Source: Onchocerca volvulus
Lineage: Eukaryota > Nematoda > Chromadorea > Rhabditida > Onchocercidae
DNA length: 64,000 nucleotides
Direction: 5' to 3'
Assembly: GCA_000499405.2 (NCBI GenBank)
Contig: HG738137.1
Span: 9,845,459-9,909,458 of the forward strand
The notes beneath the pieces are model-generated. The model saw nothing but the letters and a program-made list of their open reading frames with translations. It ran no database searches and was not told the DNA's origin. The position numbers and the translations under genes were made by a program. This document shows, piece by piece, positions 14,763 through 33,300 of this stretch. Numbering within the stretch: the first letter of the stretch is position 1; the number at the start of each line of letters is the position of its first letter.

Positions 14763-17700
14763 TTACAGCAACAGCAACCAAAAAATGAGAATCGAGATAA
14801 CCGTACTAAAAGCGGTCATCCAGTAATTGTACGTTAGAATTGAAATGCCAATCGTCAGCAACCATTCACTGTTATCACTGCTTATCAATACCGCTTTCAT
14901 GTGAAATTTAGAAACATCTACGATACGTACTTCAACCCAACTACCCAACAGACACTTTTTCGAAGGTATAAGAAAATGTTCGTAGTATTTGTTATGGCCT
15001 ACATAATGCAGTCGATCAGTTGCCAGTTCACAAACAAGGACTCGATGCTTCTCACCTATTCGTTCTTTATCATATCTCGAATAAGACCGGAAGAGTGATG
15101 ACATTTCTGCGGTTCGACGACGGGCCTAAAAAGAATAATTCATTTTAGATTTACCAACTAATTTAAAATTCTGAAAAATTAATATATACCTGAACGACCA
15201 TGGACTGATTACACTGGTAGAAATCTGAATGCAACCTAATTCATAAGCAATATCCTCTATTTGAATATAATAAAAGAATTTGGGAATGACGGAGACAAAC
15301 TTAAATTCGTTTAACTGGATGATTTATCAGCACAGAAATATTGAAAATTTTATTTTACTAATATAGTCGCAATATTTAATTCCAGCCAATAAAATTAAAA
15401 AAGTTTTGGAAATTAAATGCTTTTCAAAAGATATATCTGCCAATCGTTAAATGATTTAATCCTATACGGCTCCAATAATTCAAATTAGTTGGCTTTATTT
15501 AATAACTTTCTAGTTTGTTTTATGTTTTTTAATTTGCACACTGTTATTTATTCTGTACCGCTAATATATTCCAACAGTAATCAGGAGATTTTCTAATTTC
15601 ACAGAAGGAAATTCAAGATCTTTACGAATTTTGGAAATTCTGGAAAAATTAAAAAGCATATACTTCAATGGTGTCGATTTTCTTCAGACTAGCGGCTGGA
15701 GTTCCAGTTCTTGGATAAAATTGATTAATGAATAATGAAGGAAAACGGTATTTCCGTACCAGTGTCATGCTCTCTTCAAAATCATTTTTTGTTTCAGTTG
15801 GATATGCACAAATGAAATCTGTCGCTATGTAAATATTGGGAACGCTGCAAAATATTCTTTCTCACATTGAGATAGCAAATTTGGACCCACCATCCTTTTT
15901 CAGATCCACTTGTAAATAAGTTTTCTACTCACAAAATTCTAAATTATATTAAAATCTATTTTATTTAATTTTAGATAGCTTTTTAAAATCTGTTTCCCAT
16001 AACGTTTTGCAAGACAGAAAGAAAATGTTTCCGCTGATGTTTATTAAAAATGCCTTTTCTTCCAGAATTTGAAATCTTGAATTGAGATTCTAGAATCCAC
16101 TAACTTTTGGATCATGTAATCAACAACGCGGCAGAAATCAGCACAAGTATATTCACGTTTCATATCTGATAATACAGCATCACTTGCCGACTGAACAGGT
16201 ATATGAAGAAAAGAGTAAACTCTTGGATGATTTAAAATCTTCGAAATTTCCTAAAATTCAAGACAAATTTAGTAACATCAAATTAAATCTAGTGTAAAAT
16301 GTTTAAATTTTGGAAATAGAATTTATCACAATTTTTCATTCGGATAAACAAGGAATTAGAAAATTTACCTCAAGGAAATCGAGTATATAAGGTGGATTTG
16401 TCATTCCTAACCGTAACATACATCCCTCAGGGATGACTTCTACTACAGCATCCAGCAAATCTGGCAAAACCTAAAATAAAAATTATTTCCAACAAAATAT
16501 AACAGTGATTTTTCTTTCACTATTAAAAAAAAAAGATGCAGAAAATTTTCTGATAAAAAAAGAATAAAGATATTTCACTAATATTTGGATTAATGCATGG
16601 AAGTCTTTCCATCTTCTTTATCTTCTTTCTGCTCTTTATTAGAAATAGAATTACAATAATTATAATTGAAACAACAAAAGAGAGAAAAGAGACAGTGAAA
16701 GACTTCAACAATAGAAAAGAAATAAATTCGCTTTTTCATAACCCGTTCAAATAATAATTAATCTGGAATCAATATTAAATGCTCAATGTCAATATGAAGA
16801 ATGGAAGAAAGATACAGAAATATTTCTCAAGAAATTGGAATTTGCATTTTTAGCAAAAAAAAAAAAAAAAAAAAAAATGATAATTTGAAAAAAATAACTT
16901 GCATTTTTGGCAAAAACCATGTTTAGTTAGAAAATTTGTCAAAAGATAATATTAAGAGTACTTCAATGGAAAAACATTACGAGATTAATTGGAAGGGTCA
17001 TCTTTAAATATTTTTTTTTTTCTGCCAATGGTCAATGAAGACAGAACAAATTACTTTATCATGAAATATTTTTTGGAGAGATAAAAAACAACGGGTAAAA
17101 CAGACCATGTCAACATCGCGACCCCAAGCGCCCAGATCCTCGGATGTCAGCCAAAGTTCTTTGCAACCATCATCAAATGCGTTTCGTGCTCGTTCCAATA
17201 AATTATCAAGTGAAAAGCTAACAAGATTTCCACGAGCCGATTTTGTTTTGCAGTATGTGCAATGATTCAAACAACCACTGCTGATTGCAAGAATCTACAA
17301 ATATAATTCATTCTTGTTCCATGAAAACTATCTTAAATTTGTTTGAAAGAAAACTGAAGCAAATGGTGCACCTAATTTGATTGAATTTCTTGATAAGATG
17401 TTATTTTTTAACATTACTTTCTTATATACACATTTCATATTCTATTGGAAAAATCTGAAAAATATAATTAATGTAAATAGTGTTGAAAGTCAAGAAGCGC
17501 GTAGTTTCAAATGGACCAACAAGTCAGTAAACGTGTTTACCGCCAAAACAATAAACATGTTTCCCGCCAAAAAAGTAAACATGTTTACCACTAAAAGGGA
17601 AAAGAAATTATTAACAACGGATAAACATGCCCGAAAGATAAATGTGTTTATCGCCAAAAAGTTCCGATTAATGGAAAAACAAAACAAGGCGAACCAATCA

Positions 17701-19376
17701 TGAGAAGAGATGTGGAGATCAGGAGAGGAGGAGGAGACTCCGAAAGGATTTATAAGGTTCGGATTTTGGAGCAGGATCAGTTTTTGTACATCGGTTTTCG
17801 ACAAGCAGTCTTCTAAGAGAGTTTTTGGACGACACAGCCATAGTTTTCTACAACAAATCGACAATCAAAGAAGAATATTCTTCTCTACTAGCAGCAAAGA
17901 AAGAATCCTGTGATCAATTATCTTGGATGTTCTCCAAAAATTGTTTGTATTATACAGGAAGATATATTCTTCCATTTATCAATAAACCTTTTTATTGAAG
18001 GATTCGTTTCTGTCATATCAACTAAAACCCAACTGTTCCAATATATTTTACGGATATTATAGATGTTTCTCATCAGCTGAGATTAAATTCTGCAATTTAC
18101 CAGATATAAAAATTGAAAAGAACAGTGCTGAATTGATAAAACTTCTGAAAATTCTGTCCAATTCTTAATTTAAGATAAATATTTGTAAAGTAACTATATG
18201 GGCAAACTATGCTCACTAACTTCTATGAATTTATTTTTTCGTATTTTTGGAAGCAGCAGATTCGAATTGGGTTTTCTTCGCGATAAGAATCGAACACAGT
18301 TTCCTTTCAATGTTTCTTCTACTGCTTGAGTTACACATTCAATCTGTTTAACTCCAACTATTGAAATCCCTTCCAAAAATCGCAAATTTGGTTCAGCCTT
18401 AAAAATACTAGATAGTATAGTACATATGCATAAAATATCTAAAAAAGAAAAAATACTAACCATAAAACTATTTTGAAACAAATTATTAGAACTTTTGCTT
18501 AGTAACTTTGGTTTTTTGAGATTGCTTAGTATGTTGAAAATTTTCAATAGTCATCTGAGGTTTAGGTAAAATGCGAGATTTCAAAAACAAGTTATCTCGA
18601 TCACATTCAAAAATTTTCATTTACAATTCCGACAAAGAAAGAAACACCAAGACAGCTTTCATCGAAATATTACCTGAGATACACAGCCAGCAACAACGAC
18701 AAACTTATTCAATTTTTGAGCTTCCCTAACCATATTTTCGAGCTGTGTTTCAGATGGTGTCTTCACAGTACAGCTGTTTAATATCCACAAAGATGCATCT
18801 TCCTAAAATTCTGATAATATTACACAATAAACTGAGCTCAAAATTTCCAATCACGAAATTAATTTAAATAATAATAATAAATAGACGATTATAACTGACT
18901 CTTTTATTGGTCAGCTGGTGACCCGCTGCTGAAAGTAATCCAGCCATTTGCTCCGAATCGCTTGTATTATGTGTGCAACCCCATGTTCTTATATAGATTT
19001 TTTGTGTTCCTGAAAAATTTTTCGTTAAATAAGAAAACAAGGGTTTTAATGGTAATATGAGACTAAAATTCTACTAGCTATCATTATTAGAAGAATTTCA
19101 ATTAAATTAAATGATTGTCAACAGATACTTCACTTATTTGAAATGGTCCTCAAACAAAACTGCAAAATCTTCCTTTTTTTATAAGTGTTAATGTGAATCA
19201 ATAACAGTATAAATTGAATGAAATATCGATGGTAAACATATAATATACATACCAGGAACAAAACTGTCACCATAAAATATTTCTCCATCTCCTTTCAGAC
19301 GTTTCCTAACAATAACGTGATTTCGCTCCAAATTAGTAGCCGTAGGAATACGAATAACATCTTCTATATCCTCCAT
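14763..19376 (-). CDS. CDKAL1: Threonylcarbamoyladenosine tRNA methylthiotransferase CDKAL1
   Basis: Nine exons, complement(14763..15125, 15664..15844, 16105..16250, 16369..16470, 17106..17294, 18221..18397, 18674..18802, 18900..19009, 19253..19376), give 506 aa. The enzyme converts t6A37 to ms2t6A37 in tRNA-Lys(UUU) using two Fe-S clusters and SAM. The N-terminal methylthiotransferase cysteines are C53 (TWGC), C89 (LNSC) and C118 (AGC); the radical-SAM CX3CX2C is C188, C192, C195 in [30 protein letters not shown] and [15 protein letters not shown] follow, then a TRAM domain and a C-terminal hydrophobic segment (about 474-506) typical of ER tail anchoring. The usual ICGFPGET is here ICAYPTET, losing two glycines. 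The ATG at 19376 is chosen because MEDIEDVI resembles the family N-terminus. Intron 4 contains an LTR-like block. Confidence 0.96.
17515..17995 (+). mobile_element. Possible solo LTR inside CDKAL1 intron
   Basis: A less AT-rich block lies in intron 4 of CDKAL1. In order, it has 24-bp-spaced palindromic repeats (17527-17659), a TATA-like TTATAAGG at 17749, about 220 bp of mixed sequence, and AATAAACC at 17981. That order resembles the U3, R and U5 parts of a retroelement LTR on the plus strand, opposite to the host gene. I could not find convincing TG...CA ends or target-site duplications, so an unrelated intronic insertion is also possible. Confidence 0.3.
17527..17659. repeat. 24-bp periodic palindromic repeats
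   Basis: Copies start at 17527, 17551 and 17575, exactly 24 bp apart, with a fourth at 17638 and a half copy near 17619. Each is a near-palindrome of GTAAACATGTTTAC type followed by a CGCCAAAA-like tail. The copy at 17575 has a perfect 14-bp palindrome. The unit resembles paired forkhead sites (GTAAACA), and copy two reads TTTTGGCGGGAAAC on the minus strand, like an E2F site. Confidence 0.8.
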
Positions 19377-21087
19377 AGTTGTGCTGTGATAATCATCCAA
19401 AATCTTATAAAGCTCATAAAATTTTTCTATATAAAACTTCACGATATGTTTCGATGATACAAACGTCAAAATTCATGCAATCTTGTCAGATAAATGTAAA
19501 ATATATAAATCTTCTCTAGATAACCCTGTTCTAGTTCTATTGTTCAGAAAAATGGATATATTAGCAGGAAGGAAGCATTTTATCAATCGACATCACTGAA
19601 TCACTCTATCTGCATGAATAAACAATATCTTTCTCGTTGATGATCGAGTTGTCATGTCTGTTTTTGGAATCAGCACACCATATCGTATTCAGAAAATGTT
19701 AATACAAATTTCTGTACAATAAAGAAAAATTTTTGTATGTTTATTCATTCAAATTCGAAGATATATTATCTAAGATGAAGAAGAGAAAGGCTTTAAAATC
19801 CCAAATTTTCAAGCTTTCTGAGGTATTTATTATATTTCAATGGTTAATTATATAATAATAGAACAAAATAAAGAACTGAACCAGATGTAACAGCTCGACT
19901 AGATTATCCAGAAATGGTGAAGAATGTGTTGGATGATAAGAAAAATCACAATTCTTCCATTGATAGAATAGCTAAAGTTACATAAGGCAAGATATACTAA
20001 AAAGAACCCGCGGACAAGTTAGGTATTGCAGTTGGACACTTATTAATAAACAACAAGCTTATCCTTATTCAAAAATAACTGTCCCATCTTATCTGTAATT
20101 ATATAATTATTCAATAACAATATTTACGAAATACATAAATATCTTCAAATCTGATATGAAAAATACAACATGATCAAAATATACCAGAAAAAAAAAAAGT
20201 CACCGCATTAATTCATTAAACAATGTGTACTGAAAATAAGAGAATCAGTAATTTTAAATACAAAAAAAAAAAAACTTGAAAATCATGACAAATGCATGAG
20301 AAAAAAAAATACCGAAGCCTACCAAAGGGTTAATTAAATGAAAAGGTTTAACATACATTACTGACATCTACTTTTGGAACGGTCAAAGAATTTTCACTAC
20401 AACCAATAATATATTAAATGAGAAAACAATAGGGTAATAACGAACTGTGGTGATCTGCTATAATTACGATCAGCAATGAATAAAATATTTTAATAAATAA
20501 TAAATGATATGGTACCGATATATATAACTGAAAAACTTATTTATATTGATGAGCAGAGTAACTGATGGACAAATAAAAGTATAAAATGCCAAAATCGATA
20601 TTTCTATAAATAGGTAGCACTTATGACATGGCCTTATTTGAAGATTCTTCTTCAAGATAATCAAATATATTTAAATAGAATATTTAAATATAATGTCAAA
20701 TAGATATAAAAAGAATGTCAAATGGATCATAAAGAAAAAATTAAATGAAGGGATTCAAAGTTCAGATTACCTGCTTATGTGAAAAACTCAACAGGAAGCT
20801 TCACTGGAACAGTGAAAAAGTGAAATGAATCCTTGTTCATTCATGTAAAAAATATAAATTTGACTACTGACTTACCATCTGAATATCAAGTGGAATAAAT
20901 GAAATGGTTTCTAGTGGAAAACATCCTTCACATAAGGATAATTTCGTGGAATTACTGTAATCTTTTAGAAAATAAGTTATCACCGGAAAAAGTGCTGCAG
21001 TGAATAAACAGTTCATACGAGATCAATTGTAACTAATACAGTAATTTCAAGAAATTCTTAAGAAATTATAATCTACTTTCCTAGAAT
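19377..21087. other. Intergenic region ARHGAP39 / CDKAL1
   Basis: This 1.7-kb AT-rich stretch lies between two same-strand genes. It must hold the CDKAL1 promoter and the ARHGAP39 3' region. I see no gene or notable repeat. Confidence 0.5.
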
Positions 21088-27865
<6,778 letters not shown>

Positions 27866-28582
27866 CTAGAAACGGGAAGCAACAAAGGTGCGGCCGACGT
27901 GAAATTTTAACACTGAAGAGCTTGCAGCTGGTTGTCTGGAAGGAAAAAGTAGGAGTGAGGAAGGAGGAATAGAACTGTGTAGATTTCCGATTTAAATTAC
28001 TCCGTATTTTAATGAAATGGAATTATATAAATTCCATTTAATTCGATTTCCTATGGAAGTTTTAGCTTAAGTACTTGAAGCTCAACTTATTTAATAACTC
28101 AATCTTATCCCAATTTAATTTGATTCGAATTAGTTTCATCTCATTTAAATTCATTCCATTCGGTTCGATCTAATCAAGTCGAACCTTATTTTTTCCAATT
28201 TGTTCTAATTGATTTTAGCCATATGAAGCAGAAGACGTTGACAATGAGTCGAGAATCAGAAAACCTATTTAAAAGTGTTAATAAAATGATGAAGAAATTA
28301 ATATGATCTCAATGAGTTGATAAGGATTCGAATATTCTCTCCGCTCAATACATAACCCATTGTCATTATTAAAGTAACAGGAAATTCCCTATATAGGAAT
28401 CATTTGTTCCAATTCAAATGACGGATTTTTAATCATATTAATAAATTGAAGATTAACTTCCACAATTTCGGTACGAATTCTCCAACAATTCAAATAAATT
28501 CAAGAAGAAAAAATAATGGAAATGAATGGACATTATAAGAGGATACAGAAAATAGTATTCATGAAATAATTTTAATGACTGA

Positions 28583-28826
28583 ATTTCATTTTTTATAAAA
28601 AATGACAGATATTTTCAAATTTTTTGTAAATTTAAAAAAAAAATCCATTAACTCAATCCATTAACTGAAATCATTACTTTTCCAATGTAATACTATAAAT
28701 ATCGAGCAAATTCCCTAAATTATCTCGTGCGTATATATAGAAAAGTAATGATTTTAGTTAATGGATTGAAACTTTTTTTTTTTGCAAGAATTTTGAAAAT
28801 ATCTGTCCTTTTCTATAAAAATATAT
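28583..28826. repeat. Large imperfect fold-back (inverted repeat), about 244 bp
   Basis: The left arm 28583-28682 and right arm 28740-28826 are complementary over most of their length around a 57-base spacer. Matching blocks include GACAGATATTTTCAAA with TTTTGAAAATATCTGTC and TCAATCCATTAACT with AGTTAATGGATTGA, then TCATTACTTTTC with GAAAAGTAATGA. The left arm has a small tandem duplication of ATCCATTAACT. It could be a MITE-like element or give a long hairpin transcript. Confidence 0.75.
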
Positions 28827-29499
28827 ATGTATATATGAATATATGAAAAAAAATAGTGTATGAAAGGATAGGTGAGAGACGAAGAGAAAGTAGAAAACAA
28901 TAGCAAATTTCTTTTTGTAATAGTTTAGTAAAGAAGATAGATTGTGGTGATAAAGAGGGGGGGATGCTGAAGATGATATTAATGATGTTAATGGTTTTGG
29001 TCAGTTGATAACGAACAGGGAATCAACAAATATCAATATTCAATCGTTCGAGAGACTTTTTCCACTACAAAAATCTGAGAAGTGAAGAAAACGAATTTGT
29101 TGTTGAGAAGAAGAATAAATGAAAAGGTTGAACAGGAAAAAGTGGACGAACAAAAGCTTCACAATCGTCCTTCTGTCCTTCATCGATAGGCTTCAACTAT
29201 CAGCTAATCATTGCTCATATCTGTTCTGATGTCTGGTCTCTCTCTCTGCATTTTTCGTAAATTTAAGGATGCTATACGAATTTACTCTGCATGGAATCAT
29301 GGATACACGATGGAAATCAATAGGAGAAAGGGGGTGCTTTCGTATTAGTCATTCGTGATATGAAAAAGATATGAAGTGGACCAGAAATGCTCTTCCATTC
29401 ATGCACAATCCATCAATTATGGTTTTTAAACCCTTGATTCAGAGATTTTGATTAGATTCTTCCTGATATGGGAGAAAGAAAGATTATGATAAAATTGCA

Positions 29500-30095
29500 A
29501 AGAAGATATATTATAATCAAAAATTATCAAAGTTTTATCAGCAATGATTCTTAATAATAAGCGTATTTGTCGTCTTTTGTTGAATTTATAATACTTTGCA
29601 CTTATATTAATAGCTCATTGAAAAAACAAGAAATGATTTCATTTTCGAACTGTTCTTTCGTCCAATATTTGATTCAAGAAATTTTGACATGCTCTAATTA
29701 TGTTATGAGTGGGAAGCAAACTTATAATGATTTCACAGATTTTGCAACAAATTCGTGCAATTCCAAACATCTTTTCCATTTCATATGATCAAGTCAATTC
29801 TAATATTTCAAAGGAATATAAAGAAGCAATAAAATGAGCCTGTGATATTTCTCCTCAAATTAAGAGGAGAAGAGAATTGACTTTAATGTTTCAATAATGA
29901 AATTGAGTAGCAGATATGTTACAACTCAAAAATTATTAAAATTCTATTATTTATCATTCTCAATGATAAACAATATTTATTTTTTTGTTGGATTTACAAT
30001 ACTTACACACTTATTTGATAACTCATTAAAACAGTAAGAGATGATTCTTTCCTTTGATCTGATATCTTCTGATTCCTTCTGATTATGCAATAGGC
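29500..30095 (+). repeat. Diverged tandem duplication of a ~200-bp segment
   Basis: The segments at about 29500-29710 and 29905-30095 align in the same direction, for example CTCAAAAATTATTAAAATTC with ATCAAAAATTATCAAAGTTT and TTTTGTTGGATTTACAATAC with TTTTGTTGAATTTATAATAC. A third, shorter relative lies in CASC3 intron 1 at about 31390-31460. Limits are approximate because the copies are AT-rich and diverged. Confidence 0.55.
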
Positions 30096-30345
30096 CAGAG
30101 ACAAATATTTTATTACTATTATTGAGCGGGCAAACGAAATATTTATAATTCGATATGGTGCTGCAATGTTCGAAATTGTGCTAGTCTGGATTGTCGGATT
30201 GATTCTGTCTAAGGTGCTTATTGCATAAACAGAGGTAGATCAAGAAGAAGAATCGGCAATTGCCTAGATCAGATAATTGGCCCAGCGTATTTGGCTCTTT
30301 TACTTACTTCTACTCTACTAGTCCCTTCTCCTTAATATAGTCGCA

Positions 30346-33300
30346 ATGTCGGCAGTCTCTGAAGTAGAAGTAAAAACACCTGAGGCTAGCTGTACTCCTA
30401 TCATCACTACAACTGCAGCCAGCATTATTCCTACTACTACTGCTACTACTGATAGTACTACTGATAATGCAACAACAACAACAACAACTACTACTACTGA
30501 TACCACAGCTATTGACATAAAAGAGCAAATGAAAGATACTGTTGAGAATCCAACTCCTTCATGCACAAAACTGGACGATCCAGAAAATGGACAATTGCAT
30601 TCAGATTTCTCTGCAAACTCTGCGACAGTTCCCACGACGGAGAAGCCATCGTCGGCAATAACCGAAGAGAAAGCGCAACTGGTGCAGTCTTCTAACAGTG
30701 ATACAGTTGCAAAGGATGATGTTATTACAAATAATGCAAATGTTAATAGGCCTGAAGTTACTGCTGCTACGTCAACTTTTGAAACCGAAGATTCTGTCAG
30801 CAATTCTGAACAAAATAAAGCGGACTTTAACATGTCTAATTCAAATGAGAACAACCTCAAAATTAACTCTGACCAAATTTCAAAACCTGAAGTAGTTCCA
30901 GCTTCTTCTAATCCGGCGCCTTCTGAAAATCAAATTAATAGTGCTATTTCTACCGTTGTAGAAACATCCGATGCTTCTTTCATGCCATCTGATGGAGAAA
31001 AGAAAGAAAAGGATCTCAAAGATGAAGGAATCGGAGGAATACGTACAGAGAAGGATAGTAATGGCTCCGAAGGAAATTATAAAATAAAAAAGAAATCTGT
31101 TTCTGTGGATGATAAGGAAGCAAGTAGCGATGAAACGGATCACTTTGTGGATGCCAAATCGTCGACTCATATTGATGATGGTTCAGGAGATGATACTATT
31201 GAAATTAGTGGAGAAGCAAAGGAACAGACGGAAGAAATTCAGGATGAAGAAGGATATGAATATGATGAAGAGGTTGGTTTATAAAACATCGGAGAATCTT
31301 TATTTTTCATTATATAATGTTCATATTAAGAGAAGAAACTACTCAATAGTCGTAGATTATGTATGGATTGTCTTTTTGACAGATATTATTTTTTTGCTTG
31401 AGTTTATAATGCCTTAAAGTATTAAAAGTTCATTGAAGCAATAATTTAACTAATGTATGAATTATCTATAATAGGTAATTTTGTTATCTCAGTGTATCTC
31501 ACTCCGTTCTCCTATACATCTAAAAATATTTGGTAAATCAGGAACAAGAAGCAGAACCGGATGATGATGAAGTTGAGGGTAATCCGGCATTTATTCCGAA
31601 ATCCGGACCTTATTATATGCATGATTCAAGAAATATTGATGAGGAACGTACGCTAGAACCATCATCGCATTCTCGGGCAGATGGAAAGTGGAAGCATGAT
31701 CGTTTCGACGAACGTTCACAAAGACCGAAAACTAAACGAGAATTATTGAACAGATATGGTTATGATATACGTAATGAAGTAAGTTTGGATGTGCTTAGTG
31801 GGTGCAATTGGACTTAGAAATTATTTCGAGAACTTTTATACTTCTCGAGTAACACTTTTGGGAGGAATCGAAAGAATTTAATTTAAAACTTTTTGACGGT
31901 TTCGTCTTATTTCAATTAAACACAAAGAAATAAATTCTATATAACCAGGGTAAAAATACTGGCAGTGGCAACATGAATACTTCGACACAACATTCCAGTC
32001 AAACTCGAGGTACATCTAGAGGTGCCAGCAATTATGGAAATCGAGGTAGACATTCAAATCGAGCATTGCCACATCATCCACAACATCAACCAGATGATAG
32101 GTAAGTATATTCATATTTAGTATTGTAATATCCCAAAGTTCAAATTAAATTAAGAACCACATATTTATGTACAGTCTTTACATATTGGTTAGTTTTTAAA
32201 GAAAGTTGCGTGGAAAATTTTACTCTCGGTAATGGCCAGGAGATGAGTGCTTCAGAAGATTGACAAACTCAGTTTTCTGTAATTTCGATTGAATGAATAT
32301 TCTCGAAATTTTTCGTATGTTTAATATTATTTTAGGTCTATTAGTAACACATATTACTGATTACAGATATGATCATAGGAAACTAATGCAGAATAATGGC
32401 GTAAGAAGGCCGCCGAGTCGAGGTGGTCGAAGGGGTGAGCATCATTTTAGTGTAAACCATCAGCGAAATCAACGTGGAACCAGAGTTTTCAAGAATTCAC
32501 CTACGAATATCCAGAAAGGTAATATTTTTTTAAATTTAAGATACAGTCTACAGACAAAGTGACACCATTTGGAGTAGCTAGGAATACATCACTTCTGTCT
32601 TTATTCTAGCGTTCAAATTATGCAGAAAAAAAAACTTCAAATCTACTATCGCGCAAAAAAATTCGAAATTTGTTACACTTATAAAGTGAAAGATGAAATT
32701 TTCGGAAAAATTTTTTGTTTTTTCCTAAACATCCTTCTCCCATCAAATTTCCTCATTTGCTTAATTTTAACTGTCATAAAAATACTAACCAATTAAAATA
32801 ATCATAATTTATACCAGCACAAACAACTACACGTTTCGTTCGAAACATGAAAAATTCTTTAACACAATAGCTAAAGAAACGTTATTAGAAGAACGCAGAA
32901 AACAAAACAACTTTTTAACAAACTGAACTCTAAGGAAAAAGAATTTCACCGAACATAGAAAAATATGATACATTTCCAGCAATACATGCATATTCTGCCA
33001 AAGCAAACTACTGAGTTCCATATATTATGAGACCTGGTAATAAAAAAAATAAACTCCAAGCTTCCTGAGGAACTAAAAACTTAGGTTAAATTGCCGCTCA
33101 GCCCACTTGCATTCACTGTCAAATGTCTTGTACAATTACTGACAGTTGAATGGGATATTGCCGAAGCTGAAAGAACGCGTGACTCGGCTGGACGGCAATA
33201 TAACCAAGAAGAATAATTAATCATTTATGCAAAACAAATATGGAATAGCATGAATTTATTGTATTTACAAAAATCGGAATAGAAGCTCGGAATATGAGCC

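Larger units (their letters stand above)
27866..30345. other. Divergent region upstream of ARHGAP39 and CASC3
   Basis: This is the shared upstream region of two divergent genes and should contain the missing first exon of ARHGAP39. It holds a large fold-back structure (28583-28826) and a duplicated segment (29500-29710 and 29905-30095). A TTAATATAG acceptor-like site ends six bases before the CASC3 start. Confidence 0.5.

Noticed and set aside
15190..15213. A 24-bp phase-0 micro-exon in the last CDKAL1 intron (TTTCTACCAG acceptor, CAG/GTATAT donor)
   Set aside because: It keeps the frame, but aligning the flanking exons directly to known CDKAL1 gives a gap-free match, so the extra eight codons are not needed.
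30310..30860. Minus-strand frames of 72 and 180 codons opposite CASC3 exon 1
   Set aside because: Low-complexity Ser/Val shadows of the Thr-rich CASC3 coding strand.
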